Numbered from the stretch's first letter, positions 25,400-34,606 are shown. The stretch: 64,000 bases of DNA from Saccharopolyspora ipomoeae (GCF_029952525.1 NZ_JASAOF010000002.1:558001-622000); one strand, 5' to 3'. The notes: generated by a model not told the origin, from the sequence alone. Program-made: numbers and translations.

Positions 25400-27150
25400 A
25401 GGCGATCATCCTCATGTTCGACAGCCTCAACCGGCACATGCTGGAGCAGTACGCGGACACCTTCGTGGACGCCCCGAACTTCGCCCGGCTCGCCGCGCGC
25501 ACCACGAGGTTCGACAACTTCTACGCCGGTTCCATGCCGTGCATGCCGGCTCGCCGCGAACTGCACACCGGCAGGTACAACTTCCTGCACCGCAGCTGGG
25601 GGCCGCTGGAGCCCTTCGACGACTCGATGCCCCAGATGCTGCGCGACGCCGGCATCCACACCCACCTGGCCTCGGACCACCCCCACTACTGGGAGGACGG
25701 CGGGGCCACCTACCACACGCGCTACACCACCTGGGAGTTCTTCCGCGGTCAGGAAGGCGACCCGTGGAAGGGACACGTCGGCACGCCCTCCGACACCGGC
25801 GGGCAGGTCGCGCGGATTCAGCGGCAGGACCGGATCAACCGGATGCACATGCCCACCGAGGCGGAGCACTCCCAAACCCGCACGGTGGAGGCGGGTATCG
25901 AGTTCATCGACACCAACGCCGCCGCCGACGACTGGTTGCTGCAGATCGAGCTGTTCGACCCGCACGAGCCCTTCTTCACGCACCAGCACTACAAGGACCG
26001 CTACCCGCACGCCTACGACGGGCCCGAGTTCGACTGGCCCGCCTACCGCAAGGTCACCGAATCACCTGAGCAGGTCGACCACGCCCGGCACGAGTACGCC
26101 GCGCTGGTGTCGATGTGCGACCGGTCCCTCGGACGCGTGCTCGACGCGATGGACGAGCACGACCTGTGGGACGACACCCTGCTGATCGTGAACACCGACC
26201 ACGGTTTCCTGCTGGGCGAGCACGGGTGGTGGGCCAAGTCGGTGCAGCCCTGGTTCAACGAGCTGGTCCACCTGCCGATGTTCCTGTGGGACCCGCGCAG
26301 CGGAGACCGCGGCGGGAGCCGCGGCGATCTCGCCCAGACCATCGACATCGCCCCGACGGTGCTCCGGTGGTTCGGGATCGAACCCACCGACGACATGCAG
26401 GGGCGCGACCTCGCGACCGAGACCGGCCACGAGGCAGCGCTGTTCGGGATCCACGGCGGGCACGTCAACGTCACCGACGGGCGCTACGTGTACATGCGCG
26501 CCGCTGCCGACAGGTCCAACCGCCCGCTGGAGGAGCACACCCTGATGCCCACGCACATGCGGGCGCGGTTCTCGGTCGCGGAACTGGCCGAGTGGGAGCC
26601 GAGCGATCCGCTGCCCTTCACCAAGGGCGTCCGCGTCATGCGGATGCCCGCGGCTCCGACGTGGATGAACCCGTGGCAGCACGGCACCCTGCTGTTCGAC
26701 CTGCACGAGGATCCCGAGCAGGAGCACCCGCTGCGCGACGACGCGCTGGAGCTGCGCATGATGCGGCTCCTCGCCCGGCGGATGCACGACTCGCACGCGC
26801 CGCGGAGCCAGTTCGACCGCCTCGGGTTGCCCTACGACAGCGATCCGGACGAGCAACACCTGCTCGTGGCGGCGCAGGCCGAGCGCGCCGCCGCCGTCGG
26901 TGCACCGCTGTCCGGGCTGGGCGTCCTGGAAACCTCCGAGGTGCTTCGGGTTCCGGTTCTCGAACTCCTCGCGATCGGGGGAACCCGGCACGTGTTCGAG
27001 GAGCTCGCTCCCGGGTTGACGACCACGGAGCTCATCGCGGTCCCGCCGGGCACCACGCTGCTCGATCTGGCAGCCGCGGCCATGATCACGGCCACCGACC
27101 TCGAGGAGTTCGCGCAGCGGCTCGACGCGCTGGTGGGGGCCGACCGATGA
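25396..27150 (+). CDS. Type I sulfatase with C-terminal extension
   Basis: 584 residues. The formylglycine motif is C49-M-P-A-R in SMPCMPARRELHTGR, an uncommon filling of the C-x-P-x-R core. Metal residues are in ILMFDSLNRH and NTDHGFLLGEHGWW. The sulfatase fold ends near residue 470; an extra 110 residues (about 475-584) follow, with no family I know. The start overlaps the leader ORF (ATGA) and its end overlaps the next sulfatase (ATGA). No signal peptide. The family includes arylsulfatases, choline sulfatase-like and glycan sulfatases; which applies here is open. Confidence 0.9.
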   Translation: MKAIILMFDSLNRHMLEQYADTFVDAPNFARLAARTTRFDNFYAGSMPCMPARRELHTGRYNFLHRSWGPLEPFDDSMPQMLRDAGIHTHLASDHPHYWEDGGATYHTRYTTWEFFRGQEGDPWKGHVGTPSDTGGQVARIQRQDRINRMHMPTEAEHSQTRTVEAGIEFIDTNAAADDWLLQIELFDPHEPFFTHQHYKDRYPHAYDGPEFDWPAYRKVTESPEQVDHARHEYAALVSMCDRSLGRVLDAMDEHDLWDDTLLIVNTDHGFLLGEHGWWAKSVQPWFNELVHLPMFLWDPRSGDRGGSRGDLAQTIDIAPTVLRWFGIEPTDDMQGRDLATETGHEAALFGIHGGHVNVTDGRYVYMRAAADRSNRPLEEHTLMPTHMRARFSVAELAEWEPSDPLPFTKGVRVMRMPAAPTWMNPWQHGTLLFDLHEDPEQEHPLRDDALELRMMRLLARRMHDSHAPRSQFDRLGLPYDSDPDEQHLLVAAQAERAAAVGAPLSGLGVLETSEVLRVPVLELLAIGGTRHVFEELAPGLTTTELIAVPPGTTLLDLAAAAMITATDLEEFAQRLDALVGADR

Positions 27151-28853
27151 CCGCGGCGCGCCCGAACGTCCTCTGGATCACCACGCACGACATCAACCCG
27201 CACATCGGCGCCTACGCCGGGACGTACCCGGGCGCGGAATACGCGGTGACACCCCATCTCGACCGGCTCGCTTCCGAGGGGGTCCGGTTCGACAACGCCT
27301 TCGCCGCCGCACCGATCTGCGCGCCCTCGCGCTCCGCGATCATGACCGGGTGCCACCCCGCCGCGATCGGCACGATGCACATGCGGACCAAGGCGGTCCC
27401 GCCACCCGGTGTGCGGCTGTTCAGCGAGTACTTCAGGGAAGCCGGCTACTACGTCACCAACAACTCGTTCACCGACTTCCAGGTGCCGGTCCCGGTGAGC
27501 GCCTTCGACGACTGCAGCGACACCGCGCACTGGCGCGACCGGCCGAGTCCCGAGCCACCGTTCTTCGCCGCGTTCCACGGGTTGATCACCCACGAATCGC
27601 AGATCTACCTCGACGACGACGCGTTCGCCGAACGGACCCGGCACGTCCGGGACGAGGACCGGCACGATCCGGCGAAGGCTCCGCTGCCGCCGTACTACCC
27701 GGACACCGAGGTCTTCCGGAAGGCGTGGGCGCGCTACCACGACTTGATCACCGAGATGGACCACTGGGCGGGCACTCTGCTGGCTCAGCTGGAGGAGGAC
27801 GGGCTCGCGGAGAACACCATCGTGGTGTTCTGGAGCGACCACGGTCTCGGCATGCCGCGCGGCAAGCGGTGGGCGAACGACTCGGGCCTGCACGAGCCGT
27901 TGATCATCCGATGGCCCGGTCACCTGGAACCGGGGACCAGCACCGACGCGCTCGTTCACCTGATGGACCTCGCACCGAGCATGCTCGCGGCGTGCGCCCT
28001 CGACGTGCCGGAGCACATGCACGCGGTCCCGTTCCTCGATGCCGACGGCGCGCTGGACGAGAGCACCAACGACTACCTCTTCGCGGGACGCGACCGGATG
28101 GGCGAGCTCGAAGACATGACGCGTTCCGTCCGCGACCGCCGCTACCGCTACATCCGCCACTACCACCCCGATCGCTCGCCCATGCAGCACTGCGACTACC
28201 CGGACCAGCTGTGGACCTGGCGCGAGATGCGGCGCATCGGTTCGATCGAAGCCGGGCAACGGGCCCGCGGACTGCCGCGTTCCGCTCTCACGCCGCTGCA
28301 ACGCAGCCTCATCGCCCCGAACAAGCCCGTCGAAGAGCTCTACGACCTGACCGCGGACCCGCACGAGGAGCACAACCTCGCCGGTACCCCGGGAGCCGCG
28401 GAAACCCTGCGCCGCTTTCGCGAAGCACTGCACGACTGGCAGTCCCGCTACGGCGACCTCGGATTCCTCCCGGAGGACGAGCTGCTCGAGAGGTGGCGCC
28501 CCGGTGGCGTCTGGCAGCGGACCCCGCCGCCAGTGGTCGAACGAGACGCGACCGGCGAGCTCACCGCGCACGCCACCGAGGGCGCGGTGGTCGTCTGGAC
28601 CGACGACCCGCCCTCGGGCAGGCCGGACGGTGCAGGCCCCGGTCTCCCCGACATGGGCTCCTCGGGCGAGGCCATCGGCGCGCCTCCCGCCGATGGCCGG
28701 CACTGGCGGCTCCTCACCCCGGCCCACCCGCCACCGCAGGACCGCCGCACGTGGCTCCGCGCAGTCCGCCTCGGCCACCTCCCCAGCGACGACGTCGAAG
28801 CTCCCGCAGCTCCCAGGCCAAACCCGGAACGACCTCCGCCTCGATGTCGATGA
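27147..28853 (+). CDS. Type I sulfatase, second of a coupled pair
   Basis: 568 residues. The formylglycine motif is C58-A-P-S-R in PICAPSRSAIMTG, with metal residues in WITTHDINPHIGAY and WSDHGLGMPRGKRW. It resembles the heparan N-sulfatase/sulfoglucosamine branch in the early segment, but I cannot assign a substrate. The C-terminal 100 residues are proline-rich and end PERPPPRCR, probably disordered. ATG 27147 overlaps the preceding stop by four bases, so the two sulfatases are made together and may act in sequence on one compound. Convergent with the lyase gene 15 bases away. Confidence 0.88.
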   Translation: MTAARPNVLWITTHDINPHIGAYAGTYPGAEYAVTPHLDRLASEGVRFDNAFAAAPICAPSRSAIMTGCHPAAIGTMHMRTKAVPPPGVRLFSEYFREAGYYVTNNSFTDFQVPVPVSAFDDCSDTAHWRDRPSPEPPFFAAFHGLITHESQIYLDDDAFAERTRHVRDEDRHDPAKAPLPPYYPDTEVFRKAWARYHDLITEMDHWAGTLLAQLEEDGLAENTIVVFWSDHGLGMPRGKRWANDSGLHEPLIIRWPGHLEPGTSTDALVHLMDLAPSMLAACALDVPEHMHAVPFLDADGALDESTNDYLFAGRDRMGELEDMTRSVRDRRYRYIRHYHPDRSPMQHCDYPDQLWTWREMRRIGSIEAGQRARGLPRSALTPLQRSLIAPNKPVEELYDLTADPHEEHNLAGTPGAAETLRRFREALHDWQSRYGDLGFLPEDELLERWRPGGVWQRTPPPVVERDATGELTAHATEGAVVVWTDDPPSGRPDGAGPGLPDMGSSGEAIGAPPADGRHWRLLTPAHPPPQDRRTWLRAVRLGHLPSDDVEAPAAPRPNPERPPPRCR

Positions 28854-28867
28854 GGCCCGGTCGGGGG

Positions 28868-30211
28868 TCAGGCGTTGAGGATTCCAGTGGTCATGCGACG
28901 GGAGCTGCCGAGGTAGTTGGCGGGGTCGCACAGCTCGTCGATCCTGGAATCTCCGAGCTGTTCGACGATCTCGGGATGCCTGCGCAGCTCCTCGGCGAGA
29001 TCGGCTCCGCTGTCGATGGCCGCGCGGCACGCGTCGTAGACAACCTCGTGCGCGCGCTGGCGGCCGAGCACTGGAGCCACCGCCATCATGACCGCCTCGG
29101 CGACGATGAGACCTCCGGTGAGCGTGGTGTTGGCCCGCATCCGTTCGACGTTCACCTCCAGGCCGTTGAGCATGAACTCGGCCTGGTGCAAGGACGAAGC
29201 CACCAGCTGGAAGGCTTCCGGCACGGTCGCCCACTCCAGGTGCCACGGGCCGGTGGCGCGCTCGAAGTCCTGCATCATCGCGTCGAGCATCGACGACGCC
29301 CTGTCCCGCAACAGCTTCGCGGCGGCGACCATCAGTTCGCTGGAGATCGGGTTGCGCTTCTGCGGCATGGTCGAGCTCGCACCGCGCCCCGGCACGAACG
29401 GTTCGGCGAGCTCGCCGAACTCCGACGAGCACATCATCATCACGTCCCAGCCGATCTTGCCCAGCGAACCGCCGATCGCCGCCAGCAGCGCGACGATCTC
29501 GTTGAGCCCGTCGCGGGCGACGTGCCAGGTGATCTCCGGATCGCGGAGGCCGAGTTCGGTCGCCAGAGCCGCGCGCACCGCCAGCCCATCGGGCCCGTCA
29601 CCGAGGGAGGCCAGCGTTCCCGCAGCACCGCCGAATTGAACCATCAAATCGCGCTCGCGCGCCTGGGCGAGGCGTTCGCTGTGCCGGTCCAGAGCCGAAA
29701 CCCACACCGCCGTGCGGAAACCGAACGTCACCGGCAACGCGTGCTGGAGGTGGGTGCGCCCGGCGGTGACGGTGTCAGCGTGCTCGACGGCGAGACGGCG
29801 CAACGCGGCGCGCACCCCGTCGAGGGCATCGGTGACGAGGGCGAGGCCGTCCCGGCACTGCAGCATCGTCGCGGTGTCCATGATGTCCTGGGTCGTGGCG
29901 CCCCAGTGCAGGTATCCGCCCGCGTCACCGCACTGCTCGGCGAGCTGGGTGACCAACGGCAAAACCGGGTAGCCGACGTTCTCGGTGTCCAACCGCAACC
30001 GCTCGTGATCGAGCGCTTCGGCGCTCACCGAGTCGCTGATCACCTGCGCGGCCTCGTGCGGCACGACGCCGACCTTGGCTTCGGCACGCGCCAGCGCCGC
30101 TTCGGTCTCGATCATGCGCTCGATGAACGCGGCGTCGCTGAAGACCTCCCGCATCGCTGCGGTGGAGAACATGTCGCGGTAGAGGGAGGAGTCGAAAACG
30201 GTGCTGCTCAT
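28868..30211 (-). CDS. Fumarase/aspartase-superfamily lyase, PcaB-like
   Basis: 447 residues. The superfamily signature is GASSTMPQKRNP with the catalytic serine loop, and other conserved blocks are TAGRTHLQHALP and GGYLHWGATTQDIMDT. The closest named group is 3-carboxy-cis,cis-muconate cycloisomerase (PcaB), but no other protocatechuate genes are present. The partner gene is a dicarboxylate symporter, overlapping by ATGA. A C-N lyase that releases fumarate from an imported succinyl compound (as in EDDS or adenylosuccinate lyases) is equally plausible. Regulation is probably by the GntR protein at 31700. Confidence 0.85.
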   Translation of the reverse strand: MSSTVFDSSLYRDMFSTAAMREVFSDAAFIERMIETEAALARAEAKVGVVPHEAAQVISDSVSAEALDHERLRLDTENVGYPVLPLVTQLAEQCGDAGGYLHWGATTQDIMDTATMLQCRDGLALVTDALDGVRAALRRLAVEHADTVTAGRTHLQHALPVTFGFRTAVWVSALDRHSERLAQARERDLMVQFGGAAGTLASLGDGPDGLAVRAALATELGLRDPEITWHVARDGLNEIVALLAAIGGSLGKIGWDVMMMCSSEFGELAEPFVPGRGASSTMPQKRNPISSELMVAAAKLLRDRASSMLDAMMQDFERATGPWHLEWATVPEAFQLVASSLHQAEFMLNGLEVNVERMRANTTLTGGLIVAEAVMMAVAPVLGRQRAHEVVYDACRAAIDSGADLAEELRRHPEIVEQLGDSRIDELCDPANYLGSSRRMTTGILNA

Positions 30212-31599
30212 GAGGAACTCCGGGAAGTGGTGGCGGTGTCGGTGCGGGTCGGCGCTGAGGCGTCACCGTCATGCGGGGCGCGGTCCGGCTCGTCGGCGTC
30301 GTCTCCGTCGAGGGCCGAGGGATCGGCGAGCACTTCGCGCAGGCGCGCTCGGTCGAGATCACCGTTCCAGCGCGAGATGACCACGGTGGCCACGACGTTG
30401 CCGAAGGTGTTGCAGGCGGCGATGGCCATCGACATCACCCGGTAGACGCCGAAGAGGATCGCCACGCCTTCGATCGGGAGGTAACCGGTGGCGGTGACCG
30501 TCGAGGCGAACACCACGAACGTTCCGCCGGAGACCGTCGCCGCGCCCTTGGAGGTCAGCAGCATGATGACCAGCAGGCCGAGTTGCTGCTCCAGCCCCAT
30601 CGGAATGCCGTAGGCGTTTGCCAGGAACAGCGTGCACAACGCCATGTAGATCGAGGTGCCGTCGAGGTTGAACGCGTAGCCGGTGGGCATCACCAGACCG
30701 ACGGTCTGGCGGGACAGCCCCATCCGCGGCAGCTTCTTGAGCAGGCCCGGCAGACCGGCCTCCGAGGAGGCGGTGCCCAGCACGAGCGTCAGCTCGGTGC
30801 GCACCGCGCGCAGCAGCCGGAACACGTTGATCCCGGCGGCCAGGCAGATCCCGCCGAGGACGACGACGATGAACAGAGCCACCACGATCCAGTACTGGGC
30901 CACGAGCTCGGCGAGGGCGAACAACATCGCCGACCCGTTCGTGCTCACCGAGTAGGCGATGGCCCCGAAGGTCCCGATGGGAGCCAGCCCCATGATCACG
31001 TTGATCAGGGCGAAGAAGCCCTCCGCAGCCGTCTCCAGCCCCGCGGTGAACCGGGCCTGCACCGTCGGAGCGAGGGTGAGCACGCCGATTCCCAGCAGGA
31101 TCGCGACGACCACGACCTGCAGCAGGTGACCCGAGCTGAACGCGCCGACGAAGTTGTCCGGAACCACCGTGGCGAGGAACCCCCCTTCCTCGGCCTCCGG
31201 CTTCGGCACTCCACTCGCCGCGTGCGCCCCGTTGAGCGCGCCCGCACCGATGCCGACGCCGGATACGTTGCCGGCGAGGAGCCCCAGCAGCAGCGCAACC
31301 GTGGAGACGATCTCGAAGTAGATCAGCGCGATCAGACCGGTCCGACTGGCCTTCTTCAGGTCTCCGGCCGCGGCGATGCCCATCACGACCGTGAGGAACA
31401 CGAGCGGGGCGACACCGATCTTGATCAGGTCGAGGAAGGTGTCCCCGACGACCTTGAGGTGCGCCGAGAACGTGGGGAACAGCGCTCCGACCGCGATCCC
31501 CAGGACGATGGAGATCAGGACCTGGTTGCCGATCCCGGCGTACCAGCGCGATCTGCGCTTGGGGCGGCTGCTCGCGACGAGCTCGTCCGCTGATTTCAT
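30208..31599 (-). CDS. DctA-type dicarboxylate:cation symporter
   Basis: 463 residues of the DAACS family (C4-dicarboxylate, glutamate). Conserved signatures are VLGTASSEAGLPGLLKK (serine-rich hairpin), GYAFNLDGTSIYM and TSKGAATVSGGTFVV. The long charged C-terminus (about 415-463) is rich in Asp and Thr. ATG 31599 is used, with AGAGGTG upstream; a longer reading from 31641 would translate the operator DNA. Its stop overlaps the lyase ATG. Two GTCTAGAC operators lie 13-40 bases upstream, so control by the neighbouring GntR/UTRA protein is very likely. Confidence 0.92.
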   Translation of the reverse strand: MKSADELVASSRPKRRSRWYAGIGNQVLISIVLGIAVGALFPTFSAHLKVVGDTFLDLIKIGVAPLVFLTVVMGIAAAGDLKKASRTGLIALIYFEIVSTVALLLGLLAGNVSGVGIGAGALNGAHAASGVPKPEAEEGGFLATVVPDNFVGAFSSGHLLQVVVVAILLGIGVLTLAPTVQARFTAGLETAAEGFFALINVIMGLAPIGTFGAIAYSVSTNGSAMLFALAELVAQYWIVVALFIVVVLGGICLAAGINVFRLLRAVRTELTLVLGTASSEAGLPGLLKKLPRMGLSRQTVGLVMPTGYAFNLDGTSIYMALCTLFLANAYGIPMGLEQQLGLLVIMLLTSKGAATVSGGTFVVFASTVTATGYLPIEGVAILFGVYRVMSMAIAACNTFGNVVATVVISRWNGDLDRARLREVLADPSALDGDDADEPDRAPHDGDASAPTRTDTATTSRSSS

Positions 31600-31611
31600 G
31601 GAACACCTCTT

Positions 31612-31638
31612 TGTGTCTAGACACATTATGTCTAGACA
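31612..31638. promoter_or_regulatory. Twin GntR/HutC-type operators
   Basis: TGTGTCTAGACACA (31612-31625) is a perfect 14-bp palindrome and TGTCTAGACA (31629-31638) repeats its core, centres 15 bp apart. GT-N-TA-N-AC is the pattern bound by HutC-subfamily GntR proteins, one of which is encoded just upstream. It covers the likely dctA promoter/leader. Confidence 0.78.
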
Positions 31639-31699
31639 CAAAAGTGGCTGAAGGTCGAACGGATGTCAAGGGGGAGCTAGCGCGCCGAAACCGCGCAGG

Positions 31700-32446
31700 T
31701 CAGGAGCGGACGAGCGTTGTCCGGTAGCTGAAGGTCTCGCCGGGGTGCACCCCGACCGTCGTCTCGAACAGGTCGCCGGCCTCGTCGTAGTAGTGCCGGA
31801 CGAACTCCAGCGCGGGACTGCCCGGCGGCAGGCCGAGCGCCTCCGCGGGCTCGGCGGCCAGCGCGACCGCCCGGACCCACTGCACCACGCGGTGCGTCGT
31901 CCGGCCGGTGCGTTCCCGGAGCAGCACGCTGATCAGACGGGTGCTCTTGCCGAGGTCGTCGGCGATGGCGGCGGCATCCTCGCGCAGGAGGTAGACCTGC
32001 GACCAGGACACGGTCGAACCGTCCGGCGCGCGCCTGATGGTGGTCAGGCGGGTGCGGACAACATCGGACGGCAATCCGGTGACCTTCGCCAGCTCCGCCC
32101 CGATCGTGATGTCCTCCGACGCGGTCACCTCGCGCACCGCGTCCCGCCCGTACTGGACCAATTCGTCGATGCTGCCCAGGGACGTGTCGAACCGGGACAC
32201 CGGGGTCAGCCGCTCGACGCGGGTACCGTCACCCTTGCGCCGGGAAACCAGACCCTGCGTCTCCAACTCGCGCAACGCGTTGCGCAACGTCTCGCGAGAT
32301 ACCCGGAACGTTGCCGCCAGCTCGGGCTCCGGAGGCATCCGCTGGCCGACGTCCCAGCGCTGCGCTGCGATCTCCGCCGCCAGGTCATGAGCGATCTGCA
32401 GGTAACGAGGCTCCCTCGCCCCCACCTCATCAACACGAGCCTCCAC
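31700..32446 (-). CDS. GntR-family regulator, HutC subfamily (UTRA domain)
   Basis: 248 residues. The winged helix is at about 12-78 (YLQIAHDLAAEI; FRVSRETLRNALRELETQGLVSRRKGDGTRV), followed by a UTRA effector domain to the C-terminus (SWSQVYLLREDAA, ALEFVRHYYDEAGDLFETTVGVHPG). It lies just upstream of dctA and the lyase on the same strand, with matching operators between. It probably represses transport and lyase until the substrate binds. The GTG start at 32446 has no strong ribosome site; a GTG at 32425 is an alternative. Confidence 0.92.
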   Translation of the reverse strand: MEARVDEVGAREPRYLQIAHDLAAEIAAQRWDVGQRMPPEPELAATFRVSRETLRNALRELETQGLVSRRKGDGTRVERLTPVSRFDTSLGSIDELVQYGRDAVREVTASEDITIGAELAKVTGLPSDVVRTRLTTIRRAPDGSTVSWSQVYLLREDAAAIADDLGKSTRLISVLLRERTGRTTHRVVQWVRAVALAAEPAEALGLPPGSPALEFVRHYYDEAGDLFETTVGVHPGETFSYRTTLVRS

Positions 32447-32543
32447 ACCAACATCGTCTCACGAACCCAACCACCAGGCGGGAGCGCACCACGCGCTCAC
32501 CAGGCCGATCCCGTGGACGGGAACAGGTTGTCGGAGGCTTCAG

Positions 32544-32930
32544 TCAGGCAGCGAGCGTTTCCGTGTTCGGGAGGTCGAACTCGCCGCGGCGGGCACCGTC
32601 GACGAAGGCCGCCCACTCCCCCGCCGTGTACGACAGGACGACACCCTTGCGGGAGTGAAGCGCGGCCGCGCCGGTGGTCTCGACGTGGATCCGGATCGCG
32701 GGGTTCGCCGCCGCGCGGCCGACGACCTCGTCGAGGAACGGCTGCCAGTGCTCGGCTGACACCGTGATCGACGGCCCGGCGCCATGGTCCTTGCTGTCCC
32801 GGACGTGGACCTTGCCGGTGTCGAAGAAGACCTCGACGCACTCGTTGCCGTTCGGATGACTCAGCGAGCTCTTGAACCAGACACCGACCGGCGTCCCGTG
32901 GTGGCCCTTGTTCGAGTTGTTGCTGATCAT
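32544..32930 (-). CDS. DUF397 protein with duplicated domain
   Basis: 128 residues. The first DUF397 unit is WFKSSLSHPNGNECVEVFF...VHVRDSK, then SAEHWQPFLDEV. A second partial unit near residues 95-120 (VVLSYTAGEWAAFVDGARRGEFDLP) repeats the C-terminal half. DUF397 proteins are small actinobacterial partners of XRE regulators in differentiation, but no XRE gene is adjacent here. ATG 32930 follows GAGGGGCGACG. Molecular role is unknown. Confidence 0.85.
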   Translation of the reverse strand: MISNNSNKGHHGTPVGVWFKSSLSHPNGNECVEVFFDTGKVHVRDSKDHGAGPSITVSAEHWQPFLDEVVGRAAANPAIRIHVETTGAAALHSRKGVVLSYTAGEWAAFVDGARRGEFDLPNTETLAA

Positions 32931-33090
32931 CGTCGCCCCTCATGCGTTCCTGCCCGACGGCTAGAACTGTCGAAGTACGTTCCACGGTCGTGGTGTTCGA
33001 GGACGACGGTATTGACCTACGGGCTGGTGACAATCCGGCGGCCGAGTAGTCCTGCCTTGAACGAGGCCTGTTGGCGAGCCGAGCTCGGCA

Positions 33091-33859
33091 TCACACTTCA
33101 AGGATTCTGAGGTGTTCGGCGAAGGATGTGGTCAGGCTGTCGAGAACCGCTCGCCCCTTGGCCGCTGTGGCTTCGGAGGGGCGGCCGATGATCCCGTTGG
33201 TGGTGTAACCGCGCATGCCGGTCACCAGGAGGTGCGGCCTGCTGCTCGCATCATGGTCGGCTTCGGTGTGGCTCTCGCCGACCAACTCGGGGTGAGCGTG
33301 CAGGAGGATCGAGGTTTCGATCTCGCCGCCGTGCATGTCCTCATGGCTGTTTGGTCGCAGCCTCGGCGTGCTCGCGTGCGACGGCCCAGTCGTCTCGCCC
33401 TGGGAACAGCACGACGCTGCGGCTCCGCCCGTTCGCCTCTTGGACGACGTTGGACAGCACGTAGTTGCCGCCGTGCGCGTTGACCAGGACGAGTCCGGTG
33501 ACGCCGGAGCGAGCTAGGGACGCGCGGATGTCGCCAACGATGCTGATCAGCGTCGTCGCGCTGATGCTGACCGTACCCGGCAAGCCCGGGAGCCCCTCGT
33601 GCTCGTGGGAGCAGAAGACCGTGATGGGCGGAAGCAGGAACAGATCGTAAGCCGCGGAGATCCGCTCGGCGATCACGCACGCGATCACCGTGTCGGTGAC
33701 GAGTGGGAGGGGCTGTCCGTGCTGTTCGAAGCTCCCCACCGGCAGAACCGCAACCCGTGCGTTGCGGCGAGCTTCATCGGCCGCGGTAGCGGTGCTCACC
33801 AGATCCACGCGGATACTCCCACGCATAGAGGAGATGCCTGCAAAAGGCCATCTCATCAC
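33091..33859 (-). pseudogene. Creatininase-family amidohydrolase split by a frameshift
   Basis: Two frames join into one creatininase/MftE-like protein. The first (to about 33341) has metal ligands in VGSFEQHGQPLP (Glu/His), TDTVIA (Asp), SHEHEGLPG and NAHGGN. The second (from 33336) begins HEDMHGGEIETS, the next conserved block. At the junction, AAACAG is followed by an extra C before CATGAGGAC; removing it gives TKQHEDMHGG without interruption. So it is a recent one-base insertion, a sequencing error or, less likely, programmed frameshifting. Family members hydrolyse small amides; MftE trims the mycofactocin peptide, but no other mft gene is here. Confidence 0.75.
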
Positions 33860-33884
33860 GCCTCACCGAACGCCGACCAGGCGA

Positions 33885-34080
33885 TCAACCTCCGAACTCG
33901 CCAGAGCCCACGGCTCGAAGGAAGGCGCGGTATGCCTTGCGTTCCACCTTCAGGACTGGTGAGGCCTCTCCTAGCTTGGAGTCCCGGATCACGGGGACTT
34001 TCCAAGTTGAGGGCAACCTCGACACAGTTTCCGCCCTGGTTGCTGCGACTCGACTTCCGCCACTCAGGTCGGGCGTTCAC
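33885..34080 (-). pseudogene. Frameshifted DUF397 gene
   Basis: GTG 34080 follows GAAGGAG. The first part reads PEWRKSSRSNQGGNCVEVALN, the classic DUF397 opening. After a CCCC run near 34009 the frame breaks, and the rest (VIRDSKLGEASPVL...AYRAFLRAVGSGEFGG) continues in another frame to TGA at 33885. One surplus base explains it. With the base removed the product would be about 64 residues, a normal DUF397 length. Second frameshift within 1 kb. Confidence 0.72.
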
Positions 34081-34162
34081 GTCTACTCCTTCATGCGTGC
34101 CGCGTAGTCCCCTCACCCGGGCGGGCAGGCCATGTCCACCGGCGCTCCCGCCGAGGAGGGCT

Positions 34163-34606
34163 ATGAGTCCGATCATCCTCGCCCGGCCGCGGCCCGAGCT
34201 CTTCGCGCAGTCCCGCCAGGTCATCCACGCGTTCCCCGCCGGACAGCACAACACCTGCGACCGCCGTCGCGCGCTCTGCGGCTTCTCCGCTCCCCCAACG
34301 CTTCTCGTCCCGGTCGCGGAGATCTCCGGAACGGGCTGCGAACTGTGCCTCGTAGCCCTCCCCGCCGATCTGCTCCCCGGCGACGCGGCGAACGCAGTCC
34401 TGCCACCAGCGCCTCCCGCGAGCGCCGGAGGCGAGCCGTACGCCATCGGCCTCCGCGGCGAACGCGTGCGGCACCGCCTCGCGCGCAATCCCGTGACGAC
34501 ACGGTTCGACGGCCGCGATGCCGTCCTCTGCGCCTGCGGAGCCATCGGCTGCCTCGCGCGCGGCCAACCACCACCCGGTTACCAGCCCTGCCCGCACTGC
34601 GACTGA
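34163..34606 (+). CDS. Small cysteine-rich actinobacterial protein, function unknown
   Basis: 147 residues from ATG 34163, with GAGGAGGG just upstream. The N-terminal part contains ARPRPELFAQSRQVIHAFPAG; the C-terminal part has paired cysteines (CACGAIGC and a terminal CPHCD) that could bind zinc, plus TGCELC in the middle. I recognise no family. Divergent from the frameshifted DUF397 gene, in a cluster of small regulatory proteins, and convergent with the DUF6292 gene. Confidence 0.65.
   Translation: MSPIILARPRPELFAQSRQVIHAFPAGQHNTCDRRRALCGFSAPPTLLVPVAEISGTGCELCLVALPADLLPGDAANAVLPPAPPASAGGEPYAIGLRGERVRHRLARNPVTTRFDGRDAVLCACGAIGCLARGQPPPGYQPCPHCD

Noticed and set aside
28868-30211. Assignment as protocatechuate-pathway PcaB
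   Set aside because: No other pca gene nearby and the partner is a dicarboxylate symporter; the signature is shared across the superfamily.
31600-31641. Longer N-terminus for the DctA-type transporter
   Set aside because: The added residues come from translating the GTCTAGAC operators; ATG 31599 has the ribosome site.
33091-33859. Part of a mycofactocin cluster
   Set aside because: No MftA, MftB or MftC gene nearby, and the gene is frameshifted.
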